From: Betaproteobacteria bacterium
GTDB lineage: Bacteria; Pseudomonadota; Gammaproteobacteria; Burkholderiales; Burkholderiaceae_D
DNA: 64,000 bases
Reading direction: 5' to 3'
NCBI GenBank assembly: GCA_013287275.1
Contig: JABDED010000001.1
Span: 186,001 to 250,000 of the forward strand
Below the pieces are notes generated by a model. The model was given only the letters and a program-made list of their open reading frames with translations. It ran no database searches and was not told the DNA's origin. The position numbers were made by a program, and so were the translations under genes. This document shows positions 1 to 6,257 of the stretch, piece after piece. Every line of letters begins with the position of its first letter. Position 1 is the first letter of the stretch.

Positions 1-170
1 CAGCAATCGCGCAACTGACCATCCATGCCGAAAGCTGCGAAAGCAATGCGCCGATCCTGGTTACTGAAGGTAATCACGAAGAAGCCGCGAACTGCGCGAG
101 CAATGCAAACAACTATCGCGGCGCCATCAAGATTTTACAGGAATACCACGCAACCGAATACACGCCCTAA
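1..170 (+). CDS. C-terminal fragment of an unknown phage protein (5' end outside window)
   Basis: Open from the left edge in the frame beginning at base 3 and ending in TAA at 168-170; 55 residues are visible and no start lies in the window. The fragment reads as ordinary coding sequence (AIAQLTIHAES at its start, ILQEYHATEYTP at its end). Its stop overlaps a possible downstream ATG (TAATG), the coupling seen throughout this element. I do not recognise the family. The ORF beginning at 25 in another frame is judged to be a shadow of this one. Confidence 0.45.
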   Translation, partial: AIAQLTIHAESCESNAPILVTEGNHEEAANCASNANNYRGAIKILQEYHATEYTP

Positions 171-295
171 TGCCGGGATACATCGAAAGGAAGATCGAGT
201 TCAAGTGGCAACTTGAAAGCAACGGAAGGATGGTACTGCATCCTTATTCTTCCATCAGTAGGTGTAGGCCGGTCCCACCGAGCCGGAGCCTGTAA
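170..295 (+). CDS. Possible 41-aa small phage protein
   Basis: ATG overlaps the preceding stop (TAATG), giving MPGYIERKIEF and then a basic tail. The 3' third runs into the inverted-repeat region 265-338, so the true status is uncertain. Not recognised. Confidence 0.25.
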   Translation: MPGYIERKIEFKWQLESNGRMVLHPYSSISRCRPVPPSRSL

Positions 296-338
296 GAGAC
301 GATCCCGCTTACACATAAGGGATGGATTGACCGGCCTA
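265..338 (+). ncRNA. Candidate structured RNA / leader with a perfect 10-bp closing stem
   Basis: TAGGCCGGTC (265-274) and GACCGGCCTA (329-338) are perfect inverted repeats closing a 54-nt interior. Inside are TGTAAG (291-296) with CTTACA (308-313), and alternatively GATCCC (301-306) with GGGAT (319-323), so mutually exclusive inner helices are possible. It sits in the leader of the gene at 367, just before its ribosome-binding site AAGGAG (354-359). The layout is reminiscent of prophage C4-type antisense RNAs, but this is from memory and was not verified. It could instead be a plain leader hairpin. Confidence 0.35.
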
Positions 339-366
339 AGCGGTCGCGAATTCTAAGGAGATGGAA

Positions 367-648
367 ATGAAAGTTGCACTCAAAGCCTATATCCACCAGC
401 AGATACAAGCTGACGGGAAAGGTGACTTCAGGGTCTTTTGTATCGACATGTCCAAATACGGCTACATCCTGGTCGGCATTCATGAATTTGATTATGAAAT
501 ACCGGCTGGTTTCAATCCCATCGCCGCGCAAGTTGATGTACTGAAGAAGGGTCTGGATACCCTGCAGCGCGATCATGACCGGAAGGTCGCCAACATCAAA
601 GAGCAAATCCAGAATTTGCTGTGCATTGAAAATTCGGTGCCAGCATGA
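367..648 (+). CDS. Conserved phage hypothetical protein, 93 aa
   Basis: Start placed at the ATG at 367 because AAGGAG at 354-359 is 7 nt upstream; the in-frame ATG at 361 would be only 1 nt from it. The N-terminal half (KVALKAYIHQQ, then FCIDMSKYGYILVGIHEFDYEIP) looks beta-rich. The C-terminal half (LKKGLDTLQRDHDRKVANIKEQIQ) is a likely helical or coiled-coil tail. Similar small proteins occur in the early regions of other prophages, but I cannot assign a function. The stop overlaps the next start (ATGA). Confidence 0.6.
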   Translation: MKVALKAYIHQQIQADGKGDFRVFCIDMSKYGYILVGIHEFDYEIPAGFNPIAAQVDVLKKGLDTLQRDHDRKVANIKEQIQNLLCIENSVPA

Positions 649-758
649 AATACCGCGAACCAATCACCAAGAAGGCATCAGCTGGATTTTCCTTCTTCTT
701 TGCGGCTGTGGTTGTCGGCCTGGCTATCGGCTGCATTTTGAGGGCTTTTCAGTTATGA
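645..758 (+). CDS. Small single-pass membrane protein, 37 aa
   Basis: ATGA overlap with both the upstream and downstream genes. A short basic N-terminus (MKYREPITKKAS) is followed by one hydrophobic span of about 20 residues (FSFFFAAVVVGLAIGCIL), so the product would be a tiny inner-membrane protein with its N-terminus inside. No family recognised. The precise overlaps on both sides are the main evidence that it is translated. Confidence 0.5.
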   Translation: MKYREPITKKASAGFSFFFAAVVVGLAIGCILRAFQL

Positions 759-1138
759 GTAAGCATCTTTGGGAAGTAGATCACTCCTACTACTGTAATG
801 AGGGGAATTTCTACTCAAATGATTGTGGAACGCACTACAAATCATGGCATGACTTCCTTGCGGATTGGGATGACGCGGACATGGATTATAACCTTCTGTT
901 TCGCTGGGATTGGTTTGAGCCTACGGACGAGGACGAAGGAACTTCCAAGCCGTTCAACGGAGACATCAACTACCGGAACGGGAAACTCTCAATTTTCTGG
1001 ATGTTGCAGCGCAAGGGTGCGTTTAACTATAGCACGGTCGAAATATGCCGGGCTGATGAGGCAGCTGTGCGTGAATATTTGCAGCCAAAGCTGGCGCACC
1101 TTATGAGTCTTTGGGAGCCGCTGGAGATTACCAAATGA
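755..1138 (+). CDS. Phage hypothetical protein, 127 aa
   Basis: Start chosen at the ATG overlapping the preceding TGA. The protein is rich in Trp, Tyr, Asp and Glu (SWHDFLADWDDADMDYNLL; RWDWFEPTDEDEG) and ends in a segment with alternating charged and hydrophobic residues (ADEAAVREYLQPKLAHLMSL). I recall similar proteins as unknowns in early operons of other Proteobacteria phages. Soluble, no signal peptide. Function unknown. Confidence 0.6.
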   Translation: MSKHLWEVDHSYYCNEGNFYSNDCGTHYKSWHDFLADWDDADMDYNLLFRWDWFEPTDEDEGTSKPFNGDINYRNGKLSIFWMLQRKGAFNYSTVEICRADEAAVREYLQPKLAHLMSLWEPLEITK

Positions 1139-1221
1139 CCGCTCCAGCGCCACTCACTGAAGACCAGATCGCCCGCATTTTGGGCCGTAAGTTGATTGAT
1201 GCAGCACGGAGGAAATCGTGA
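1135..1221 (+). CDS. Possible 28-aa small phage protein
   Basis: ATGA overlap upstream and GTGA overlap downstream frame a 28-codon ORF (MTAPAPLTEDQIARILGRK, then a basic end). Too short to classify; supported only by its exact fit between the neighbours. Confidence 0.35.
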   Translation: MTAPAPLTEDQIARILGRKLIDAARRKS

Positions 1222-1385
1222 ACGAAATACTCTTGAGCGAAGACACAAAAGCCTTTTTAGTAGCCGTCGTTTTCATCGTCGTCTTGGCTATCGCGTTTTT
1301 AATCCTTGAGCTTTGCTTTGGCGAAAAAGACGAACCGGATTCTTTGAAGAACATCAATTTTGAAAATGCAGAAGACCATGAATAA
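1218..1385 (+). CDS. Small single-pass membrane protein, 55 aa
   Basis: GTG start overlapping the preceding TGA. Residues about 12-32 form one strongly hydrophobic helix (AFLVAVVFIVVLAIAFLIL), followed by an acidic cytoplasmic-type tail (GEKDEPDSLKNINFENAEDHE). No family recognised. It ends just before the ribosome-binding site of the first DGR target gene. Confidence 0.5.
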   Translation: MNEILLSEDTKAFLVAVVFIVVLAIAFLILELCFGEKDEPDSLKNINFENAEDHE

Positions 1386-1398
1386 CCAGGGAGCAGCA

Positions 1399-2325
1399 AT
1401 GCAAATCGAACTGACAAGAGAAGAATCGTTCACCGTGCGCGCCGGCGCCAAAGCTATCCACGGCATGCGTCACATAGGCGAGTGGAACGGCCTGGTCGAG
1501 TTACAGGACGCTGCCGGCCTGATGTTGATACTGAACGAAGGCCAGATCGTCAAGGGCTCTGCCGAGCTGCTGCAACTGCTGCGCCCGGTGTCTGCCGGCT
1601 TCGTGCCAGTACCTGGAATGGTCTTCCCACCGTCCAAGGCGTTGCCGAACGGCCTCACAGTTCCTGCTTTCTATGTTGCCCAGCACGCTACAACCCAGGG
1701 TGCAGACGGCAAAATTTCGCACGATCCAGCTTTGTATCCATGGGTGAACATCAATTTCTACAAGGCCATGGAAGCATGCAATGCCGCTGGCTATATCGGC
1801 ATCCGTGAAAGCCAATGGCTGGCGATTGCCGCGAATGCCGCCCAGCAGGATTGCAACTGGACCGGCGGCAAGGTTGGCGAAGGCGATCTCTTCCAGGGCA
1901 TCCGCAATGGCGGCTGCGCGCGGTCTGGTAATTACGTGCCGGCCAACGAGACCGAGCGCCGCTGGCTGATGCTATCGAATGGCTCCAAGGTATGCGATTT
2001 CAACGGGAATGTCTTCCAGTGGGTATTCGACGACATCCAGGGCGACGAGCGCGGCCTGATCACCAAGCCGTTCGATGCTGAGTCACCTTCGATTGCGCTG
2101 GCGCCCTACCCGTCCGAGCAAAAAGGAATGGGCTATCGCCCTTCTGCTGGCCGTGATTGGTCCGGCTATGCGCTCGTCCGAGGCGGCTTCTGGTACTCGG
2201 ACGACTATGCCGGCGTCTTCTATCTCTACGGCGGCCGTCCGGACTACGGGGGCGTCGGCCTCGGCTTCCGCTGCACCCTACCCATGGACTCTGATCCCCG
2301 GTCCCTGGTCACGGCAAAGCTGTGA
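1399..2325 (+). CDS. DGR variable protein 1 (C-type-lectin/SUMF1-like), 308 aa
   Basis: First DGR target. The start at 1399 is preferred over in-frame ATGs at 1360 and 1378 because GGGAG lies 5 nt upstream, and it gives 308 aa, the same length as target 2. Residues 1 to about 75 are a unique N-terminal part. From about residue 85 the protein matches target 2 through a formylglycine-generating-enzyme/C-type-lectin fold with recognisable segments (PWVNINFYKAMEACNAAGY, VGEGDLFQGIRN, VCDFNGNVFQWVFDDIQGDE). The C-terminus holds VR1, in which surface residues of the fold are diversified while the scaffold (ALVRGG, AGVF, GFRC) is fixed by non-adenine template bases. No signal peptide or membrane segment is visible, so location and ligand are unknown. 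It lies about 6 kb upstream of the DGR core. Confidence 0.9.
   Translation: MQIELTREESFTVRAGAKAIHGMRHIGEWNGLVELQDAAGLMLILNEGQIVKGSAELLQLLRPVSAGFVPVPGMVFPPSKALPNGLTVPAFYVAQHATTQGADGKISHDPALYPWVNINFYKAMEACNAAGYIGIRESQWLAIAANAAQQDCNWTGGKVGEGDLFQGIRNGGCARSGNYVPANETERRWLMLSNGSKVCDFNGNVFQWVFDDIQGDERGLITKPFDAESPSIALAPYPSEQKGMGYRPSAGRDWSGYALVRGGFWYSDDYAGVFYLYGGRPDYGGVGLGFRCTLPMDSDPRSLVTAKL
2161..2273 (+). repeat. DGR variable repeat VR1 (113 bp)
   Basis: Aligns without gaps to TR (8134-8246). Of 113 positions, 19 differ and every difference lies at a TR adenine (for example AGC to GGC, AAT to TAT, AAC to GGC, ATC to CTC). The 84 non-adenine positions are identical. The 3' end shared with TR (TCGGCTTCCGCTG) is the likely initiation-of-mutagenic-homing region; homology stops right after CGCTG. 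The A-only substitution pattern is the hallmark of mutagenic retrohoming. Confidence 0.97.
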
Positions 2326-2327
2326 CC
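2307..2327 (+). promoter_or_regulatory. DGR target-recognition hairpin downstream of VR1
   Basis: GGTCACGGC, loop AAA, then GCTGTGACC: a 9-bp stem with one G-T wobble, starting 34 nt after the end of VR1 and containing the TGA stop of the target gene. A nearly identical hairpin follows VR2, and none follows TR. In the Bordetella phage BPP-1 system such hairpins or cruciforms next to VR promote target recognition. The role here is inferred from that position and conservation. Confidence 0.8.
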
Positions 2328-2347
2328 TCTTAAATAAAGGAGGCATT

Positions 2348-2485
2348 GTGAAAGATTTAACCGTACGTGAAACCGGCTTTTTGCTCGTCGCAATCTTCTT
2401 TCTATTTTGCTGGATGAGCAATGACGACTTGCAGCAGGCCGAGCTTGCACAGAACTTGGCCGCTCAGGTTAGGAGCGCAAAGTGA
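2348..2485 (+). CDS. Small membrane protein, 45 aa
   Basis: GTG start with a strong AGGAGG a few bases upstream. A short N-terminus is followed by one hydrophobic segment (TGFLLVAIFFLFCWM) and a polar helical tail (DDLQQAELAQNLAAQVRSAK). Probably a single-pass inner-membrane protein with unknown function. The stop overlaps the next GTG. Confidence 0.5.
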   Translation: MKDLTVRETGFLLVAIFFLFCWMSNDDLQQAELAQNLAAQVRSAK

Positions 2486-2670
2486 AACAAAAATATAAGT
2501 CAAAGCCGAACAATAAGCAGTGCTGCGTATGTGGCGCCGTCGGGGCCAGGCGCATCGATATCCAAACAAACTGTTTCCGTGGCGATGACGTTGTGGTCAA
2601 TGTCTGCGACGAGCACCGCAAGGATGAGAAAACGATTCTGGCAACGCCACAGGCAAGGAAGCAAATGTGA
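2482..2670 (+). CDS. Small putative zinc-binding protein, 62 aa
   Basis: GTGA overlap with the preceding gene. CCVCG near residue 14 and VCDEH near residue 41 form a C-x2-C ... C-x2-H pattern typical of a small treble-clef or zinc-ribbon fold; the N-terminus is very basic (KQKYKSKPNNK). A nucleic-acid or protein-binding role is plausible but not demonstrated. Confidence 0.55.
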   Translation: MKQKYKSKPNNKQCCVCGAVGARRIDIQTNCFRGDDVVVNVCDEHRKDEKTILATPQARKQM

Positions 2671-2795
2671 TGACCAACGAAGCCAAGCGCCGCATCTCCG
2701 TCCGCATGACGATCGCGCTTGCCATGTATCGAATCGAGCGCAAATTCGGCAAGACCAGGATGCAGGCAGTCAGAACAGCAGTATTCAATAAATAA
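2670..2795 (+). CDS. Small basic phage protein, 41 aa
   Basis: The start shares its A with the preceding stop (TGATG). The product is basic and probably helical (AKRRISVRMTIALAMYRIER, then KFGKTRMQ). It ends 14 nt before the annealase gene. No family recognised. Confidence 0.4.
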   Translation: MTNEAKRRISVRMTIALAMYRIERKFGKTRMQAVRTAVFNK

Positions 2796-2809
2796 CAGGA
2801 GTAAAGATC

Positions 2810-3715
2810 ATGGCCGGAGAAGTTGTCCAAATACATAGCGCCACCGCGCTGACCGCAATGACGGAAGCCGAACTGGTAACAGTGCTGCAAACCAGCCTGT
2901 ACCCAGGCGCCAATATCAACAGCATCAAGATGGTGATCGGCTATTGCAAAGCTGCGAACCTGGACCCTATGCAAAAGCCGGTGCATATCGTGCCGATGTG
3001 GGACAAGAACGCGAAGCAGATGCGCGATGTGATCATGCCAGGCGTCGGCCTATACCGTACCCAAGCGGCCCGCAGCAATGCCCTGGCCGGCATCAGCGAG
3101 CCAGAATTCGGCCCTATGGTTGATATCCAGCTTGATAGCATGTCCTACAAGGTGCCCGAATCGTGTCGCGTCGTGGTGCGCCGCTTGCTGGCTAATGGCG
3201 TAGTGGGAGAATTCGCTGCTGTCGAGTATTGGATTGAAAACTACGCCACCGCCGGCAAGGACAGTCTCCAGCCTAATGCTATGTGGAAAAAGCGCCCACG
3301 CGGCCAACTGGCTAAGTGCGCTCAGGCGCAGGCACTGCGCATGGCATTTCCAGAAATGACCGGCAGCGCGCCGACCGCCGACGAAATGGAAGGCAAATCC
3401 TTCGAGGCCGAAATTGATATTACGCCGAAGACCTCGCAACCAGCAATAGAGGCGGCAAAAGAAGTGGCAAAAGAAGTGCATTTCCCGGACTGCACGCCGG
3501 AGATTTTCGCAGAGAAAAAGACAGGCTGGAGGCAAACAGTTCAATCCGGCAAAAAAACTGCCGATGATCTGCTGAAAATGCTCAGCACCAGGGCGACATT
3601 TACCGATGCGCAGCGCAAAGAGATTCTGTCTTGGGACGTTCCAGCGGATCAGCCTGATCCAGATGATGAATTTGTCGCGGCGATGGATGCCGCTGGCGAC
3701 TACGTGCCTCAATAG
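2810..3715 (+). CDS. bet: Bet/RecT-family single-strand annealing protein, 301 aa
   Basis: Phage annealase that would pair with the exonuclease encoded immediately downstream to carry out Red-type recombination of linear phage DNA. Residues about 20-190 resemble lambda Bet: ELVTVLQTSLYPGANINSIK, then YCKAANLDPMQKPVHIVP (Bet has an equivalent GLNPWTKEIYAFP), a central GVGLYRTQAARS, and KCAQAQALRMAFPE near the end of the domain. The C-terminal 100 residues are a variable acidic extension of the kind that often contacts SSB or the partner nuclease. ATG with AGGAG 7-10 nt upstream. The annealase-exonuclease pair supports a phage origin for the region. Confidence 0.85.
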   Translation: MAGEVVQIHSATALTAMTEAELVTVLQTSLYPGANINSIKMVIGYCKAANLDPMQKPVHIVPMWDKNAKQMRDVIMPGVGLYRTQAARSNALAGISEPEFGPMVDIQLDSMSYKVPESCRVVVRRLLANGVVGEFAAVEYWIENYATAGKDSLQPNAMWKKRPRGQLAKCAQAQALRMAFPEMTGSAPTADEMEGKSFEAEIDITPKTSQPAIEAAKEVAKEVHFPDCTPEIFAEKKTGWRQTVQSGKKTADDLLKMLSTRATFTDAQRKEILSWDVPADQPDPDDEFVAAMDAAGDYVPQ

Positions 3716-3724
3716 GAAAATATT

Positions 3725-5329
3725 ATGAAGATACACAATCTCATTCAAGGCACGGACGAGTGGGCGAAATTTCGCCTTGATCATTTCGGCGCCAGTGAAG
3801 CCGCTGCGATGTTGGGAATTTCCTCCAAGGTGAAGCGCACCGAATTGCTGCACATGAAATTCACATCGCAACCCAAGGAATTTAGCGTCTGGGTTCAAGA
3901 GCATATTCTGGACTATGGGCATGCTGTGGAGGCTCTGGCTCGACCGTTCGGCGAGGAATTGATCGGCGCCGAACTTTATCCTGTTACCTGCTCCGATGGG
4001 AAGCTATCCGCATCTTGCGACGGCCTGACCTTGCTTGAGGATTGCGGCTGGGAGCACAAGCAGTATAACGCGCAATTAGCCGCTGCCGTCGTCGCCAATG
4101 AATTATCAGACGAATTTATGGTTCAACCGCAGCAATGCCTAATGGTTACTGGTGCTGATCGTTGGATATTCTCGGTGTCAGACGGCACTAAGGAAGGTAT
4201 GGTTTCGATGACCATTCGCCCCGATCCCGCATGGTTCGAGCGCATCCGTGCCGGCTGGGAGCAATTCGCCAAAGACCTGGCCGAATACGTGCCGCTAGTA
4301 CATGCCGAAAAGCCGCAAGCAGAGGCAATCATGCAACTGCCAGCAGTCGTTATTAACGTGACTGGGTCACTATCCCTCTCCAACCTGGACGATGTCACGC
4401 CGAAATTTGATGCTTATTTGGCTTCTGTCCGCACAGATTTGCAGACAGACGAGCACTTTGTAAATGCAAAGGAAACCGCGAAATTTTCTCGTGAGGCTGC
4501 AAAGACATTGAAGCTAAAGGCCGATGAAGTGATAGGCCAAATTTCCAGTGTCAGCGAAGCAATCAGTATTTTGGAACTCTATGCGAAGAGATTTGATGCA
4601 CTGGGGCTCGCACAAGAAAAGCTGGTTGAGAAGGAAGAATCAGCGCGCAAACTGGAAATCATGACAGCAGCGAAAGAAAAATTCTCTGCGCATATCAAAG
4701 CGCTGGAGGCCGAAATAACACCGATAGTGCTGGGATTGCCGTTCCCTGACTTTGCTGGTGCGATGAAAAATAAGCGAACAATGGCCAGCCTGCGCGATTC
4801 GGTAGATACCTGCCTGGCAAACGCCAAAATCGCCGCCGATGCCTTGGCGCTCGCTGTGCGCACCAATCTGGCATATCTACGGGAATACGCAGCCGACCAT
4901 CTTTTCCTGTTCAGCGACCAGCAGAATATCATTTTCAAGGCTGCCGATGATTTCAAGATGCTGGTGAACAGCCGTGTCACCGAGCACAACCGCGCAGAGG
5001 AAGAAAAGCGGACTAAGGCGGCTGCGGTTGTACAAACTCAAGTTCAGCCGCAGACATCCGCGCCAGTCGCTACAAGCCATGCGCCGGCCACCGTAACTAC
5101 GATATCCACGCGCAAGCCAGTGACCTCCTCAGCCCCACCAAGTCTGCGGCTCGGTCAGATCGGCGAGCGCTTGGGCTTTGCGTTGACCGCCGACTTCCTC
5201 AAGAACCTTGGCTTCGAGCCTGCTGGCAAAGACAAGTCGGCAATCCTGTTCCACGAAAGCACCTTCGGCGAGATTTGCGCCGCCCTTGTAAAACATATCG
5301 CCCAGGTGCAGGCGAAGCAAGCAGCTTAA
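3725..5329 (+). CDS. YqaJ/lambda-exonuclease family nuclease with long C-terminal extension, 534 aa
   Basis: N-terminal about 200 residues are a YqaJ-type 5'-3' exonuclease: IQGTDEWAKFRLDHFGASEAA opens the domain and CDG ... GWEHKQYN (residues about 99-119) supplies the Asp and Glu-x-Lys metal-binding residues expected of the PD-(D/E)XK superfamily. Residues about 225-440 are helical and charged, resembling coiled coil. The last about 70 residues (LRLGQIGERLGFALTADFLK, then an alternating Ile/Ala helix) look like a small DNA-binding module seen at the end of other phage recombination proteins. Much longer than lambda Exo (226 aa), so this is a multidomain version. Starts 9 nt after bet. Confidence 0.85.
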   Translation: MKIHNLIQGTDEWAKFRLDHFGASEAAAMLGISSKVKRTELLHMKFTSQPKEFSVWVQEHILDYGHAVEALARPFGEELIGAELYPVTCSDGKLSASCDGLTLLEDCGWEHKQYNAQLAAAVVANELSDEFMVQPQQCLMVTGADRWIFSVSDGTKEGMVSMTIRPDPAWFERIRAGWEQFAKDLAEYVPLVHAEKPQAEAIMQLPAVVINVTGSLSLSNLDDVTPKFDAYLASVRTDLQTDEHFVNAKETAKFSREAAKTLKLKADEVIGQISSVSEAISILELYAKRFDALGLAQEKLVEKEESARKLEIMTAAKEKFSAHIKALEAEITPIVLGLPFPDFAGAMKNKRTMASLRDSVDTCLANAKIAADALALAVRTNLAYLREYAADHLFLFSDQQNIIFKAADDFKMLVNSRVTEHNRAEEEKRTKAAAVVQTQVQPQTSAPVATSHAPATVTTISTRKPVTSSAPPSLRLGQIGERLGFALTADFLKNLGFEPAGKDKSAILFHESTFGEICAALVKHIAQVQAKQAA

Positions 5330-5348
5330 TCAACCTTTGGAGAAAACC

Positions 5349-5612
5349 ATGAACACAGAAACTAAAGAGCATCCATTAATCACACTGACAGCAGTCAAGT
5401 CCAGCCAATTGCACGCCATCGGCCACGACCCGGCGACCAATACTCTGGCGATACAGTTTAAGTGTAAGAACGGCCCCGGCAGCGTGTACCACTATGCCAA
5501 TTTCACGGCAGAGCACTTCGCTGAATTTCAGGCCGCTGAATCGAAAGGATCGCATTTCAAGCGCGCGATTAAGCCGGCGACGGAGCAGCATCCTTACGTC
5601 AAGGTCAGCTAG
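5349..5612 (+). CDS. KTSC-domain protein, 87 aa
   Basis: The ATG at 5349 follows GGAG; the upstream TTG is not needed. The VKSSQLHAIGHDPATNTLAI segment, then SVYHYANF and ESKGSHFKRAIKP, match the KTSC domain (named for a Lys-Thr-Ser-Cys-type motif), found in small phage proteins and in some RNA-linked enzymes. Function of the stand-alone form is unknown. Neighbour of recombination genes in many phages. Confidence 0.75.
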   Translation: MNTETKEHPLITLTAVKSSQLHAIGHDPATNTLAIQFKCKNGPGSVYHYANFTAEHFAEFQAAESKGSHFKRAIKPATEQHPYVKVS

Positions 5613-5635
5613 ATCATCGACACTGGGAATTGTTA

Positions 5636-5938
5636 ATGGAAACCATCACCCTACCTATTGCCCTGATTGACTCGCCCGAGTTCAACGGGCTGCAATGGGG
5701 TGATCAGAAATTCCTGTTTTCGCTTTACGCGGTTTTTCATGACACGCAGCGATTCACGATAGATATCAATGAGCCGGAACAGTACCGCCAATCTCGCGGC
5801 GTTTATCTGGTCAACAGGATTCATCGCCTTGTCAAAGCTGGATTGCTCATTATTACCGGCAGACAGAAGGCGAGTAAGTACGGTCACGTCAGAGTGTTTG
5901 AATTCAAATATACAGTTAATCGGGAGAAAGCATGCTAG
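5636..5938 (+). CDS. Phage hypothetical protein, possible winged-helix fold, 100 aa
   Basis: The ATG at 5636 is chosen over the TTG at 5630. The central VYLVNRIHRLVKAGLLIITG followed by RVFEFKYTV resembles the recognition helix and wing of winged-helix proteins, so a DNA-binding role is possible. I cannot name a family. Its stop overlaps the next gene by 7 nt. Confidence 0.5.
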   Translation: METITLPIALIDSPEFNGLQWGDQKFLFSLYAVFHDTQRFTIDINEPEQYRQSRGVYLVNRIHRLVKAGLLIITGRQKASKYGHVRVFEFKYTVNREKAC

Positions 5939-6222
5939 CCGAACAAACAAAGCAAGCCGACGAGGAAGCCGCCAAAGCCGACGCCAACGTCCAAAGCATC
6001 GCCGCAATGCTGGTGAATGCGCCGCATGTCAATACAAATCCGATCATGCATGCGCCATTGCTAGAACCTGATGCAAAAGCCCTCGGTGATGCCGAGCTGT
6101 CCGAGGTTATTGCAGGCCCAAGCGATCATCAAATGATTTGCGCAGTCGCTGAAAGGTTTGATCTGCCCACATTCAGGGCTGCCGAACTGATGAGCAAGAT
6201 CGACTATTTGCAGTTTATCTAA
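5932..6222 (+). CDS. Phage hypothetical protein, 96 aa
   Basis: Overlaps the preceding gene by 7 nt. An Ala/Glu-rich helical N-terminus (EQTKQADEEAAKADANVQS) is followed by a second compact segment (ELSEVIAGPSDHQMICAVAE, then FRAAELMSKIDYLQF). Soluble; no recognised domain. It directly precedes the second DGR target gene. Confidence 0.5.
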   Translation: MLAEQTKQADEEAAKADANVQSIAAMLVNAPHVNTNPIMHAPLLEPDAKALGDAELSEVIAGPSDHQMICAVAERFDLPTFRAAELMSKIDYLQFI

Positions 6223-6257
6223 TCCGTGCTGGAAGCACAAACCGAGAAGGAAGCAGA

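Noticed and set aside
3050-3922. 290-codon - strand ORF across bet and exo
   Set aside because: Antisense shadow; both + strand genes have recognisable domains and ribosome-binding sites.
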